Source of the DNA: Todiramphus chloris collaris | Taxonomy: Eukaryota > Chordata > Aves > Coraciiformes > Alcedinidae | Length of the DNA: 64,000 bases | Direction: 5' to 3' | NCBI GenBank assembly: GCA_025345505.1 | Contig: JANVCC010000056.1 | Span: forward strand, 1,977,049-2,041,048 | Shown: one piece after another, positions 9,991-23,518 of the stretch | Position numbering within the stretch: the first letter of the stretch is position 1 | How the letters are laid out: each line of letters opens with the position of its first letter | Translations under genes and position numbers: made by a program | Notes under the pieces: generated by a model | The model's database searches: none | The model's input: only the letters and a program-made list of their open reading frames with translations | Told to the model about the DNA's origin: nothing

Positions 9991-12900
9991 CAGGGGCAGG
10001 CCGGGTGCTTCTGTGAGAGCTTCGGTAGTGAGTATCGCTCTGCAAAACAGTGCTTCCTGTTGTCGAAGTTCTGAAGTGAGACTCGACAGGTTTGGTTCGA
10101 TCGAGGTGCCTTCTGGCAGCGTGAACTTCGGGCACTGGAAATACGTTGAGAAGGGCACGAGTGCTCTTCAGCAAGTCCGTGTAGTTACAACTGTGACTTC
10201 CTTGTTAAGTCGTATCTCGCTTTACTGCGAGCACGCTCGCTGTTTTGTCTTAATCCGTGCTACACTTCTTGGTCATTTTGTGTCGTTAAAGGCACAAATT
10301 TACTGCAGAGCTCAGTACGTTTTCATGAGTTTAACGTGGCTTCCTTTTAAAACATAAATGCTGTTATGTGAAGTATGTAATTTTTAATCAGCTTCACAAA
10401 AATGTGTTTTTCATTAAATATGGACTGTAATTGACTTTCCAGTCTTTGTTAGCTAGTGCGATGTGGAAAGGCCAGAGGAGAGAATGTAAATTCACCAGTG
10501 AAATTCACATTAGTATCACTCCTGAGGCAAAGCTTGGGAAGAGAAACAATACTGAAATCCTCAGAAACTTGTATTTGTTCACAAAAAAAAAAAAACCCAA
10601 ACAACAAAAAAATATAAACCAAAACCCCACCACCTTTTTTTTTTAAAATATTTTTTCCTTTCGGTATTCTGTTTAGCAAAATGTTAGCTGAGTCAGAGGC
10701 TGAACTTTATGAATCGTGCCTAGATCTTGTCTGCATGACCATGACTAGTTCGTGCATAGCCTGTGGTGCTTCCGGTGCTTTCCTGAAGTCTGGGAGAGAG
10801 CTGCTCTGCATCGGGTGGTGGGAAGAACAGATCACCCTCTTCTGGCTTTCCTCAAAGTCTGAGAGAATCATCTTCTCACTGACCACCTTCCCCATAGCTA
10901 CTAACTCTTCTGCTGGCATTTTGCGAGTATAAAACTGTTTGCAAGGAAGCATGGCATTAAAATCCAAACAAAAATCATTTACACAGAAAGTAGTGTCAGT
11001 GGGAGGCATTTGACTAGGACTTAAAGCAGGAGTGCAAGATTGTTTGCAAACCTGACGCGCAGAGGTGGCCAGGGAATAAAATTGGAAAACCAAATCTCTG
11101 CTCTGTAGCCACTGAAAAAAGAGGATTTGGGTACTACTTGAAACTTTTTTTCTTTTCGGATTGCTGCACTTTGTTAAAAGAGCAGGAGTGGTTGAGTGTT
11201 TTGATGGTGCTAGGCTAGTGTTGGGAGGCTTAATATTTTGTGAGGTGTGAAAGTTATCTTAACTTTTCCTTACAGCATATTTTGAAATAAGTACTCCTCA
11301 GAACTGTAACTTTTGTTTTTGGTGGAAGTACTCCTACCATTTTATTTTTAAAAGGAAATAAAACACTTTCTCACCACACTGAGCACATGCTTTGGCAATA
11401 TGAGATGTTGATGGCTTCAATTCTAGTATTACAAGATACTGTTTCTGATAGGCTTAGTGTATTGGGTAGCTTACAAAAATGAGTTCCTTCTGGTATTCCT
11501 TTGTTCCTTCAGATCCAAAGCTTAGTTCTGGGTATAAGATCCTTTTAGCTTACTTTGCTTTAATTTGATTGGTTTTCCATTCCAACACTTCCATTATTTA
11601 GATTGGCTTTGTTCTGTATTAATCAGGCAAGCTATCATGCCTGAAATCAAAGTTAGTAGTTCTGTTTGTGCTGTGTTCATCCATAAGCCAGCCTGGGTTT
11701 GGATTTCCCATTTCAGTTCTAGGCCGGTCTGATTCCTCTTTCTTTAACACCAAAGGTGTTGATTTTGTAGTTCAGTTACATGACTATGTGGATTAGGACG
11801 TTATGTAATTCATGAACATTTTTTAAACCCGCTCTTTCATAGTTGGTAGAAGTCCCGGTCCGGTGTTGCTTGGTGGTAGTTTTTATAGCCACTTTTATGT
11901 AAGTGGCTGTTGCTAAATAAAAATATTTCTAGTAGAAACTCATTTGTTTTCAGCTGTAGTGTGGCTGGATTCCTTGAAAAGCAGGCCTTCTGCCTACTTG
12001 AAATTCTGGTTGCAGTTGTAAAGCCTGGGTCTCTGGAACTGTTAAAGCCAGAACTAATGCTGGGCACCTTCTATCAGCCCACAGTCGTAGCTCTTAGGTA
12101 GTAGAGATGCAGTTTCTCGGCCTGGAGCATTGATCTCCAGGAGGATCAAAATGGTTTGTGACAAGTTGTGTTAATTTAAAAAAAAACACACACCCAAAAC
12201 AAACAAACAGAAAGCCCTCAAACCCATATTTAGTTGCTAAGCAACACACAGCACTGCCCTGCTGATTATGTTTTAGAGGATACATAAGGCTCGCAGGCTC
12301 CCACACTAATGTGAGATGAGGCTTTTATCAAAACACTACCTCAGGAACATGGAGTTCTCACTCTTATCTTCAGAGGGTGTTGCAGAAGAAAACTCCCAGT
12401 GTTCTATACAGACAGAAAGAAAATAGTGAGGTAACATCCTACGCAAATTTTCAGTTAGGCGCTCTTTTCCATGGTCTTCATCTCTAGGTTCAGACTGTTC
12501 CTGCTACGCAGCAAAGCAATAACAAAAAAGGCTGGTTTCTTTGGAGATGGTGTTGAGGTCAGCAATAGTTCACCCTCTCCAAATCAGTTTTGTTTTGTTG
12601 CTTTTTTTTTTTTTTTAATAGTTGAGGGTGGAGAAGATGAGTAGAACAAGGAAGAGTGTTTCAAGAGAGCCTGAGGCACTGAGAAAGCTTGAATAGAAGC
12701 CATTAGACTTGGGAAACTACTTGAATAAGAGAAAGTCTGATAAATAAGCATAAACTAATGTGAAATTACTGGAATTGTCACAGATATCAGTACTTTAAGC
12801 AGGCCTATGATGTTTTAATGTTAGTCACTTAATTTCTTCTTATTAAAAATGCATCTTTGATGCTTATTTCAAGAAAATATTTGGGTTCTTATAACAAGAT

Positions 12901-14923
12901 AAAAATGTTATATAAAGCTTCTGTGGGTCTAGATCAAATTTAGGATGATTTAACTGCAAAATAAAGAGGAGGTATAACAAAAGTGAGCTTCTGTACACAA
13001 TTTTTACATGTGTGTGCTTGTGAGGAAAGAAATTAAATTGTTGCTTATAAACCTTAAGTAACTTACCATGGGAATCATCTGATTATTAAGCAAGTTTCAG
13101 TGTTTCAGAATCTGACCACAGACCATTTTGCAGTCAGTTGTATTTATTGGTCCTTGGGTGGTGGTCAGAATCATGCAACTAGTCTGATGCCTCCTAGAAG
13201 TAGAGCCTACTAACTCAGGTAGAACTGAGAAGTTTTGTATCCAAAGTGTTCAAGTTCGTCTCTATCTCTTGCTTTAATAAGAATGGAGACCTGTGGCGGT
13301 CAGCAAAACACTTTTCAAGGTATGCCTGGTAAATACACGTAGTGTTTGCATTTGTTTCTTTTGCTTCCCCTGTCCTCCACCATAAGAACAGCAACAAATG
13401 TGTGGAGCACTGCAGTATGTAGAGCAGCCTGACCTGAGAAATCTTCTAATAGCTCATTATTAACTGGAGTCTACCTGTTGCAGGAACAAAGAAGAAAGCT
13501 ACGTGTCCAGGACTTGGTCTGTTTTACACCGTACTGTCTGCCTTCCTTTTCTCAGTGGCCTCTTTATTTCTTAAAAAAATAGAAGATGTACATTCAGTGG
13601 AAGTGAGTGCTTTTCGATGTGTTTTCCAAATGGCATTCGTTCTTCCTGGTTTAATATACTACAAGTAAGTGTAGCAAATATTTACATTTAAAGTTATTTT
13701 TTAAAAAATAGAATTATCACTCACTTAAATCAAGTTGCAGTATTATTTTAATTCAGACTTCAGTTGCTTCTCTGCATTGTTTTGGATTAGGTGATAGTTT
13801 TTTAATATAATCAGAAAATGGAAACTCTTTAATTGTAGAGGTTTCTGCAGGGATTATATCAAATGTATCGATCCTCCATAAAGTGGTGTTCTTAAATATA
13901 ATTTGTACATACTCTTGGGTTATTTTGCAAGCAAAAAAATGATAGCTAGAATAACATGTTCTGGACTCTGGATGTGATTTGGGGTGGTAATGGGAATAAA
14001 TTGGTCTGGGATGAGGCAGTAAAAAATATTTTGATGTTTGAGGTGAATACCTCATCTAGAAAGGTGCATTCAATCTCGAAGGGTGTGTACCTTTAAATGT
14101 GATTGGATATTAGTCATGAAATAAGCAAGCTAGTGACATTAATGTGACATTTCTGTTTTTCAGAACAGGGTTTTTGGGACCAAAAGGTAAAAGAATTTTT
14201 CTTTTCTTCCGAGGATTCCTTGGCTCCAGCGCAATGATTCTTCTCTACTATGCTTTCCAAGTCATGCCACTAGCTGATGCCACTGTTATAACATTCAGCA
14301 GTCCTGTTTTTACATCATTGCTGGCATGGATCTTTCTTAAAGAGAAATACAGTATTTGGGATCTTCTCTTCACCCTCTTCGCAATCACTGGAGTGATTCT
14401 TATTGCCAGACCCCCGTTTCTGTTTGGGTCAAATGTTACAGGGATTGAAGGAAGTTACACAGACCACCTTAAAGGAACTATAGCAGCAATTACGAGCACA
14501 GTATCTGGAGCTTCAACTTTTGTTATAATAAGGAAAGTGGGAAAATCTGTGCATTACTTTTTGTCAATCTGGTATTACGCTGTCATTGGTTTAATTGGCT
14601 GTGTTATAGCATTGTTTGTTATGAATGAATGGCGTTTGCCATATTGTGGTAAAGATAGGGTTCTTCTAATATTAATAGGCTTGTTAGGGTTAGGAGGTCA
14701 GATATTTCTCACAAAAGCACTACAGATAGAGAAAGCTGGACCTGTAGCCATAATGAAAACAATGGATGTGGTGTTTGCTTTTATTTTACAAATTCTTTTT
14801 CTCAACCATCTCCCAACGTGGTGGACTGTGGGTGGTGCCCTCTGTGTAGTGGCTAGTAGTTCTGGAACTGCCATTCGGAAGTGGAGACAGAGCTTGAAAA
14901 AAGCAAACCAAAATGAAATCTAA
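9409..14923 (+). CDS. SLC35G1: SLC35G1, solute carrier family 35 member G1 (complete gene, three coding exons)
   Basis: Joining 9409-9616, 13484-13664 and 14164-14923 gives an uninterrupted 382-residue frame; human SLC35G1 is about 365. Residues 1-75 are a low-complexity cytosolic N terminus with seven alanines (9-15) and a cysteine cluster (54, 56, 57, 61, 65, 66). Ten hydrophobic segments follow, at about 81-101, 111-129, 141-161, 167-187, 194-211, 233-252, 262-283, 295-315, 322-343 and 349-366. They form two EamA-type halves, with ADATVITFSSPVF (167-179) in the first and EKAGPVAIMKTMD (319-331) in the second. There is one N-glycosylation sequon at N220. The family is known as TMEM20/POST, a partner of STIM1 that affects calcium pumps, and has been reported as a citrate transporter. 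Identity is by recalled similarity along the whole length; the start is supported by the cysteine-rich segment that aligns with the mammalian N terminus. Confidence 0.97.
9617..13483 (+). other. SLC35G1: SLC35G1 intron 1
   Basis: A 3,867-bp phase-1 intron running from GTGAGG to CCTGTTGCAG. The first 370 bp remain in the CpG island; the rest is AT-rich with A and T homopolymers (10581-10593, 12602-12617). A minus-strand coding-like open frame at 10707-11093 is described in the findings. No known transposon was recognised. Confidence 0.9.
13484..13664 (+). CDS. SLC35G1: SLC35G1 coding exon 2
   Basis: 181 bp encoding G70 to the first two bases of K130. It has acceptor TTGCAG|GAACAAAG and donor ACAA|GTAAGT, both close to consensus. 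It supplies the lysine-rich entry (TKKK), the first membrane segment (about 81-101) and the second (about 111-129), including the conserved SAFRCVFQM stretch. Confidence 0.96.
13665..14163 (+). other. SLC35G1: SLC35G1 intron 2
   Basis: A 499-bp phase-2 intron from GTAAGT to a TTCTGTTTTTCAG acceptor. It is AT-rich with no internal feature recognised. Confidence 0.93.
14164..14923 (+). CDS. SLC35G1: SLC35G1 coding exon 3 (terminal)
   Basis: 760 bp encoding residues 130-382 and the TAA stop at 14921-14923. It carries membrane segments 3-10 and both EamA signatures. An in-frame ATG at 14144 lies in the intron and is not a start: the codons between it and 14163 are the polypyrimidine tract and AG of the acceptor. 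The C-terminal tail is lysine-rich and cytosolic (KWRQSLKKANQNEI). Confidence 0.97.
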
Positions 14924-17900
14924 CAATACCGACACTAATCAGTTTCAGAATCAAGCAATTCTGAAACATATATACAATATTTATTTTTATTTATTTTAAC
15001 TATCTCATTTACCAAATTGTAGTACCAAGTTATATTGAAGAAAATAAGTTGATTTAAAAACTAAACAAACAAATCAAATTTAAGGTGTTCTAACAACTGA
15101 TTAGGCATATGCTTTTTCTTATATTTAGGCATGCAAATATTAAAAGTGGAAAGATGTTTAAAAGTGCTTGCATACAATTAAAAGTGGACAATAGTTTTTT
15201 TGGCTTTTATTTTCCTAAAATTCCTGATTCTCCACTTCTTAGGCCTTTTCTCTATTCTTCTCACAGGCTTATTTAATGCTATTCTGTGCTTGATTACCAG
15301 AGGGATTGCAGTACAAAAATTAGAAGGGAATGAAATGTTATAATCCTATAAACATCCAACTTTTATGGAACAGATAAAGCTTGCACATTTATAAGCTTTC
15401 TAATTATTTTTTTTTCCACAAAACAGATGCCAAATAGGGATTTATTTTTAATTTGAATTCTAAAAGAACAAAGGCTATTTCATCTTTCCAAGTAATATCA
15501 AGAGAAAATTAACTTGTGAAAAGTATCTATCAGCTTTTTTTTTTCTTTTAATCAGAATTTTAAATGTTCGCACTTGCTTTACAGACATAATGAAACAACC
15601 TAATCCCTTTTTTTTTCAAATGTGATTATCCTAATAAACACGTCTTTAGTTGCTGCAGTCTTGGTAATGAGAGACAACAGTTGTATACCACTCGTAAATT
15701 AGCCATTTCTTGTGGTATGGAATGTTATGCTGTAGCTGCACTTTTCTTTATTCTATGCAAAATATTATATTTTTTAGGTATTTAATATAGGTTATTATAA
15801 ATGCTGCTTATGACCCTTTTGTTTAGATTCTTTTGTACAAAAGTTCTTTATGAGACCAAGTTTTAAGTCGTCTTGGCCTTCACAAAGTTAGGTTTTACAG
15901 TAAAGCATTTCTCTATTTCCTAAGGATTTACAGGAGTGCAGAGTAATTGCAGTTTCACAGAAAATGCAGGTTGGCCAGGATCATAGCAGAGATTCTACAG
16001 AACAGGTTTGAGGAGACCTTGTTGAAAGGGTGGAGCTACGCATGCACATCTGATGGCATGGTGGCATCTGCACTACACCAGGCAGTGCTAGAGGGCAGCC
16101 TCAGCCCCATTTCTCCAGCTGGCCCTTTGAAATCCGTACTTAGTTCTCTTACACATCTTCACACTTTTATAGGCTTTAACTTGATAGCAACAAACACTAA
16201 GAAAAAAGGCTTTTGTTACTGATCTTAGTGTCCTTCATGTTTGAGGAGGAATATATGTTTAGTATCAGGTAGGGGGATTTTCCCAAATGAGGTCTTGCAT
16301 ATTTTTTTGGGGTCTTGTCTTAGTAGTTCTTAAAGAAATTTTAAACTCAGTTCTTTATTTGGTCCTTTGTATTGTGAGGTGTTTTTTTGTTATTTAGTTT
16401 TTTATTCTGAAGGAGAAAGCTGTGTTGTGGATACCTGTTTTTTTTCGATATCACTAAAGGTGGCGGATGTTTTCGTATTTTGATTTACAGATGTCTGGTC
16501 ACGTGTCTTTTCTTTTTGCCCATAAGCATTTCATCCTGGCAGCTGTAATGTTGAACATAATGTAATATGCATAGTACTTTGGAATGTATGTGGATGTGAG
16601 GAACCATCTTTGTGCAACGTTCTGTATGCGAATCAGCACCCTCAGTCCATATGTGTTCATGGATATGAGCAGATTCCAACTGAGTGATGGAATCAGTTCC
16701 TGCTTGTAGCTGTCCGTTTTCTGCTTCTCCTGAAAGCTAAAGTTCAGCTACTGCTGACAAGGTCAAGGGTAGTATAAAACTGCTTTCACATCTCTTTAAA
16801 GGCTGATGTAAATAAAATTTCAGTTCTCTTAATACTTGAAATTTTAAACTGGAATTGTTTCTTCTGCTGCTCAACCATCACTGCCATTGAACATCAGCTT
16901 TCAGAGGAGAGAAGGAAAATAGACTGCATTTTTCACTGCTTCACTTCATGTTTAATATGCATATGTCTGGGTTGACACTTACAAAGGTGTGGTTCCAAAG
17001 CAGTTCATATTGATGTAAACTTGGGTTGTCAGCTATTCCTGCCCCCTCCCACTGGCTCACTGCTCATTCTTATGTGGTTATGTGGCCAGCTGGCCTTGGC
17101 AGCTGATCCAGCTACATGAATTTTAGTAAGGTTGTTGGAAAAGGCAACCAGAGTAGCCTGAACCTGATGACAGTGTGAAAGCATTAGGAAGGGGAATTAG
17201 ATAATAGTTTAAATAAAAGTGTATGAATGCTCCTTTGTCAGTACAGAATAAAAATAATCCAGAAGTCTATATCAAAAAAATCTTTGTCATGTGAGTTCAA
17301 TGAATCTTCTTTACACTTAGTAGAGAAGAGTTTGTTGAAAAAAAGACTGTTTTCTTGCCCTTAACACGGAAGTGTAGGTGAGATGATGACCTGAAATAAA
17401 CAACCTGATAATAGTGATTGGTAATTTTTCTCTCAAGTTCTTGCAGAAACTTTTTTGATATATCTCTATACCTGCAGTGCCAAAAATCCCAGATGATTGG
17501 TTGTTTGTTTTTCCAAATCTACAGGGTTTCCCTATAGCCCAATCTACTTATTTCCTTTTGCTGTTCCTAAACCTCCCTAAATATTTAAGTTGTTAAGATA
17601 ATCTAAACGAGATCCTATGTTGGAGAACTTTGTATTTTTTGGAACGTTATTTTGATTTCGATCCATCTTTTAGAGAATTGTTTAACTGCCTAGAGAATGA
17701 AGGATTTGACTAGGGCTTCTCTGGTTATAAAGCATGACAAGCTAGCTTCTATAACTATTTTTTTCTAGATAATTTTGGGAATGGAAGACATTTAAGCTTC
17801 ATGTTTTTTCAACCACATCAATTTTTAAATTGCTCTTTCTCTCAAATGTAGATTGAAAACCAAAATTTTAGTTGGAAGCCTTGAAGGGAATGAAATTATA

Positions 17901-19620
17901 CAAAAGTATGGATACCCTAAAATGTTTGAGGTTTTTATCTGAAAATGTGTTTTGCAATTCCTGTTAAGATGGTCAAGCTTTTTTTTTTTTATTTCCAGAG
18001 CTTAACAGTTTGAGAACTTGAAACGAAACTGTCTGAGCCTTGATTCTTTCAGATGTTGACTTTTCTTTTTTTTCTTCTTCTTTCCTTGGATAGATTTTTA
18101 ATTTCAAAATATATTTTTAGCTTTTCAAGTTTTAATACAACAAATTTCTCAGGGTCAAATGTTATTTTTCTGAGCTTTGAGTCAGAAATATATTTTTAAT
18201 GCTCATTGCCTGTATTGTCCTGTTGTGATCTTTACAGTATTTTTAAGTTTGATAAATGTACTTTTCTAACAGGAAGTCCTTCCTTTGTAGTATGATGAAA
18301 TATTGTTGCATTGCAATTGCTGTGATATAAAGTTAAGTTTCTCTTGAATTTCAACGTATTAATTCAATTAACTAATTTTAGTGGATCCTGAATAGAAAGA
18401 GTAATAATTAATTATTGGGTTTTTTGCACATAAATACAGGGTAAAAAGATTTAGTTGTTACCGATGCATCACAAGCATGTTTCCTGTGTTCTTTACTATG
18501 CAAACACTGTAATCATCTGCTGTCTTCAGTGGGACTTTACAGCCTTAAAGCCTTATGTACCCAACTCTTATCTAGAAAGCTGATTGCTGAAGAGCTATGT
18601 GCTGTCACTGTGCAGCAGCCAGTTTCTTTCAGATGAAGTTGGTTGTTAAAGTACACTCCAAAACATCTCTAAATACATCTATACTAAGAATTTGACAAGC
18701 TTGTTGTGCAAACAGTGAAAGTCTACAGAATTGAAATGGATTTCTTGCATTTGTCTAACACCAAGCATTAAGTAACCTTAGCATAACAGCATTGCTGAAA
18801 AAACTAGTTCTATGTGTAATTTTTATTCTGAAATATGAAACTAGGCTCTTTCCCAATTCCAAAAACTGTTCTAAGATGTCTCTTCCTTTAATTGATAATG
18901 ACAAGATGGATAGTACTACCCTTGATCATCATTTAGTGCAAACCCATTCCCCTGCCACAGTATTTTCTCTTGCTTGAGGTTTTGTTCTAGAGTTGTCTGT
19001 TGTGAAGAAAGATTCTTTCTAGAGAGGCTGCCTCTTAAAAAGTTATTTGCTCACTAGCAATAGTTAACCAGGAAGAGTGTGTTTTCCAGTTCTCTAACCA
19101 TTGCAGGCTCCTCTGTGGCATCAGTCCCACGAGGGTAGTAGAAGCACGATTTCTGTCCCTGCATGGATTCAGGGTTGGCAATGCTGACAAGCAGATGTGC
19201 AACACTAACTTCAGCAGGACGTCGCAGTTACCAGCAGAATATTTTTGTGGTCCTAACTGCCTGTCCATCCAAAGAAAAGTTGTGGCTTTATGTTCCTGCA
19301 AATGCAGGCAACTTCAGGGTGGAACATACATATACTTCTGTGGTGATAACACTTCTGTATATCAGAATGAGTGATTTCCTATGTTATGTGAGGTTTTGTT
19401 TGACAAACAGGGGGTTCAGATACCCTCAGCATTAATTAAAGGATTCTTACCATGTCCTATGTATTGTTAAATATATGTTGAACCATATGTTTTGTAGAAG
19501 TTATCGGCTTTGTTATGTAGTAGTATATTTTTATAGACAATTCTTATATATTGAAATGTTAAGAATATTTTCTTAAGAGATTTATATTCATCATTGCTAA
19601 TAAAATGAGCCTGAAGAATT
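14924..19620 (+). other. SLC35G1: Probable SLC35G1 3' untranslated region
   Basis: About 4.7 kb of AU-rich sequence free of recognised transposons follows the stop codon, which fits a long 3' UTR. AATAAA signals occur at 15633, 16811 (overlapping a Pumilio-like TGTAAATA) and 19599. The last is followed by a T-rich stretch and is the best distal candidate. How much is transcribed, and which site is used, is inference; RNA data are needed to set the end. Confidence 0.5.
19599..19604 (+). terminator. SLC35G1: Candidate distal poly(A) signal of SLC35G1
   Basis: AATAAA in the context GCTAATAAAATGAGC, with a T-rich element (CTCTGTTTTTG) about 20 bp downstream, the usual arrangement of a vertebrate cleavage site. 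Confidence 0.5.
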
Positions 19621-20077
19621 AATCTCTGTTTTTGCATTGATTAGTAGGACATCTTTGAATGTAGTGATTGTAAAAGCTTTAAAAAAAAAAAAGTTAATCG
19701 AACAGTCTCTGCTAAATATGAACATATGCCTCAAATTCTGTTACCATTCTGTGTTACTTCTTATGCCTTGCAACAAGCTAGAGAAGAAAAGAAGCTCCGT
19801 CAGCTTCCATACAGCACTTTCTTTACTGACCTGTCAGTGCCATGGTTTTTCCAGTTAAGTTAAATTTTCTTGTGTTCAAGTAGCAGTTTGTTTTTGTAGG
19901 GTTTTTTTTTGTTGCTGTTGTTTTTTCTTGGTTTGTTTGTTTGGGGTTTTTTTGATTGTTTTCTATACATTGTGATTTGAATTCGATTCTTGTCCCTTCA
20001 GTCACAAGGTGATACTTAAGTCATCCCAGTGCTTCCCATTATTTAGTGTTTCAGTAATTAAATTAACTTTTCACCAA

Positions 20078-20093
20078 GGGGGGGGGGGGGGGG
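20078..20093. repeat. Poly-G run of 16
   Basis: Sixteen consecutive G in otherwise AT-rich sequence. It can form G-quadruplexes and its assembled length is likely unreliable. Confidence 0.95.
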
Positions 20094-23000
20094 TTGAGGA
20101 AATTTAATTTGCAAAACCACAATCATTGCTAACTATTGTGAAAATATTGCAATACTTTTTTATTATCCTTATAACGGTGCTTCCTCTACAGTGCTGTCTG
20201 GTTTTGTAAGAGCAGAGGGTAACAGAACTGGACAAGAGTATTGGCCTCTCTGAGACCTTTGTGCATGTAATGAATCTTTATTTCTGAATGTGTCTTGACT
20301 TAGCATTATGGAGGGAAATGTGGACAAAGCAAGATGAGTTAAATAGTGGGTAATTACTAGCAGTGTTAGCCTCTCTATCTAGCACCCTCTTCTTCTCCTT
20401 ATATACATAAAAATTAACTCATTGTAGGATGGCTTGACACATCTGTTTCTCAGGCTTTAAAGAAAAGGAAAAGCCAAGTACTTCCAAGAGAGCTTACTGT
20501 GCCAGGCATAGGCAGAAGACTAATTGTGAAAGAATTTTGTGGAGAAACTTTGCATCTTTCTCTCAGCAGTTCTGTAGGTTCTTTGGAACAACTATAAATA
20601 TATAATATATTGAAATTTAAGCTTTAAGGGAAGGGGGAAAAGCTTTAGGGATGGACAACACGAAAATCTTCCTTATTTACAAATGGATAGTGACATCACA
20701 CATGAATAGAGGAGAACCCTTTATAAATACTAAGACTCTTGAAATAAAATTCTATGATTATATCTAAAAAAAAAAAAAAAAGGGTGGGGGGAATCAAGGG
20801 GTTTCAAAGGAAAAAGCATTCCCGTTGTTATTTGGAAAACAAGCTTCACTGAAGTTGCAAAATATGTATAAGCAGTGCAAGTTCTTCCCTTATTGACTTG
20901 ATAAAGTGTTCTTACAATCCTGAGCATGGGAACCAGTACATAAAATACACAGATGAACCATTCAAGTAGGTTTCAGTTGATTCTTTTGATTCTTCAATTA
21001 GCTTTGTATTGAACTTTATTTTCTGATACTACTTAATGTAATTCCTACATTATCCTGTCAAGTAGCTGTAAATTATGAAAAGAATAATAAGTAGCTACTT
21101 TGTCATGTGAGCTTGCATACTGAACAAAGGGAAAATGAGAGATTCTTTCCCTGCTGGTATGAAGTGATTCTAGGGTCTGTGTGAAAGGTGGAAAGAACTC
21201 GTGTTTTCTGGTCAGAGTATGAAGTTCATTGTGACTGTTCTGTCAGTAGGTGGGGCTATCTTTCTTGATTTATTCCTTAATGCATAAGATTAAAGTAACC
21301 TTGTGAAAAATCTAAATCCACGGTTTTAGTCAAAAAAAGTTGCAATACAGTATGATGTACACAATTTAAATATCTGAAGTTCAATATGAGTCCAAATGCT
21401 CCTGAAGCATTTAGATGACTATACAGAATGATGCTGAGCAGACCCCTGAATAAACAGTGTTAAACTGCATCCTGCACTTGCTCGCAGAGCAAAACTTTCT
21501 CAAGGGTACAGGAGGACTTTGGCAATGCTGTTTCTGAAATTCAGGGGAGCTGGGGGAGAGCGAGCATGCCATCTTCATGCGGGCACCAGTGAATTGGGAG
21601 GGGATTAATGAAGTGAGACATCTTGTCAGTAATGATGTTACTGGATATGACAAACCTGTACATCTAGTACATGTTCTATGCATTCTTTAAAAGAAAAAAA
21701 AAAAAAAAGATGACAAGTACATTCTTGCTCTGAAATTCTTTGGGGTAATGTGATGAATTAGGATGAATTTAGGCTACTCTTTCTAATTTTGCACAGAACT
21801 AGAGCACAGGTGCTGTCTGAGAAGTTGATCAGCAGATTGTAACTATTGCCCCATTTTTCTCCCATTTGGGGGATTTAAAAAAATATTTTGTGTTCCACTC
21901 TGATTTTTGTTTTGGGGCTGGGGTGAGACCCCTACATAGTTCTTAAGCAGGCTCTTAGTGCAGGTGCTGAGGCTGTGAGGCCCTATAAAACTTCTAGCAC
22001 CTTCTTCCCAAGGCCCTACTGCCAAATATTTTCAATGTCAGGGCTTCCCAGTAACAGCTTTGCTCCGAACACCATAGCGTAGAGCTATGGACAGGACCAG
22101 CTGTGCTGAAAGAGCCGTTTCAGTCAGACCATCCAATTAAATGAGGAAGTCACGCAAACTTTTGAGCATAGGCATGCCATGCTTGAAGCCTGGTAGAGTT
22201 GGGAATGGTTGTCACAACTTCAAATCAATTTAAAGGAGGGAAATACTCGAAAGGGCAGAGGTGATATATTTAGCTACAGTAGTGAGCTAGAAAAAATATT
22301 TCAACTTGTTTTCCATTGGAAGGATGGCTGGAGGATTTTTTGCTGGTGTTAACTGGCACTGGGAAGTATTGTATTTACTAGGAAGCACTGGACAGTTTTT
22401 GGGAATCTAAGCAACATTAAAGGAGAGAAAAAGTTCTTAGTATTACTTGGAAATGCTATGTGGCAAATCCATTTTATTACACATATAGTGCACTGTGAAT
22501 CAGATTTTAATATTTACTTTTGACTTTTCCATTTGTAATTTATTTCTTAAAATAAATATTTCTTTATATTACCATAAAAACTGTTCAGTCACTATTGAGT
22601 TTTGATCAGGAAGTGAAGGAAACAAGTAACCCTGATTGTGTAATTTTTTTTCAATTTACCAGAAACATTTCATGCCAACCAATGCCTTGTAATAGATGTG
22701 TGTTCAATTTCTTCATTAAACATCATCTTTATATAATACGAATGAGGCCTTGTGTTCTACTATTTGTAGTAACATATGTAGGAAATCCATATGAAAACAA
22801 TTGGCCAACGTTCTTTACTCTTGCCATATGGCAGAATGTATTCTTCGTTATTAAAAATGGAGAGTGATAAAGAAATACTGCAATCTAAAATTTCCTATGG
22901 GAGGACTACAAATAACAAGGTAGACTTTCCTACCCTAGAAGCCTGGATTGCTCATGTGATTCATGGCACTATTTTGCTTTACTTGCTAGAACCACATAGC

Positions 23001-23518
23001 TGTATTTTTCCCTTGCAGTTCATTAGCTCTTAATCTGTAATAAAGGTAGCTAATTTCAGTTTTAGCGTTATCAGCATAGTTAGGCTATGTTGTATTTTCA
23101 GGGAAGGTAGAAAGGTGTGAATTTTATATATATATTTTAAAGCTATGCAAATAGTAAAATCTACAGTTTAACTGTATTTCCTGCATCAGCAGAACTTGTG
23201 CATTTTAATGTAAATGTCTATCATAAATCATCTTGACCCAGCTTTGGAGAACAGCCTCCTGCCTGTATCTCACATTCAGTGGGGGGGAGGGGAGGAGGGC
23301 AGGGAAGAGGGAAAGGAAAAGTGTGGGGCAAAATCTTTGTTCTCTGTCTGGCAAGTAATCTGTAGCAAAACTGTCCCAATGAACCCTGTCTGCATGATAG
23401 GGTACAGATTTAAGGAAAGGAACAGTTTGTTCTCTGGTGATTATATGAGAATACACTTGACAGTGTGTTGCTTGTTTCAGATTAAAATTTGTATCCCAGG
23501 GTTAGCATAAAAGAAAAT

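Noticed and set aside
8738-10174. Many long open frames on both strands around the SLC35G1 CpG island
   Set aside because: GC-rich DNA has few stop codons. The frames are Pro/Arg/Ala/Gly-rich, mutually overlapping and lack domains. Only 9409-9616 joins to conserved exons.
14144-14163. ATG at 14144 as the start of a 259-residue protein
   Set aside because: These bases are the end of intron 2 (polypyrimidine tract and CAG). The homologous protein continues into exons 1 and 2.
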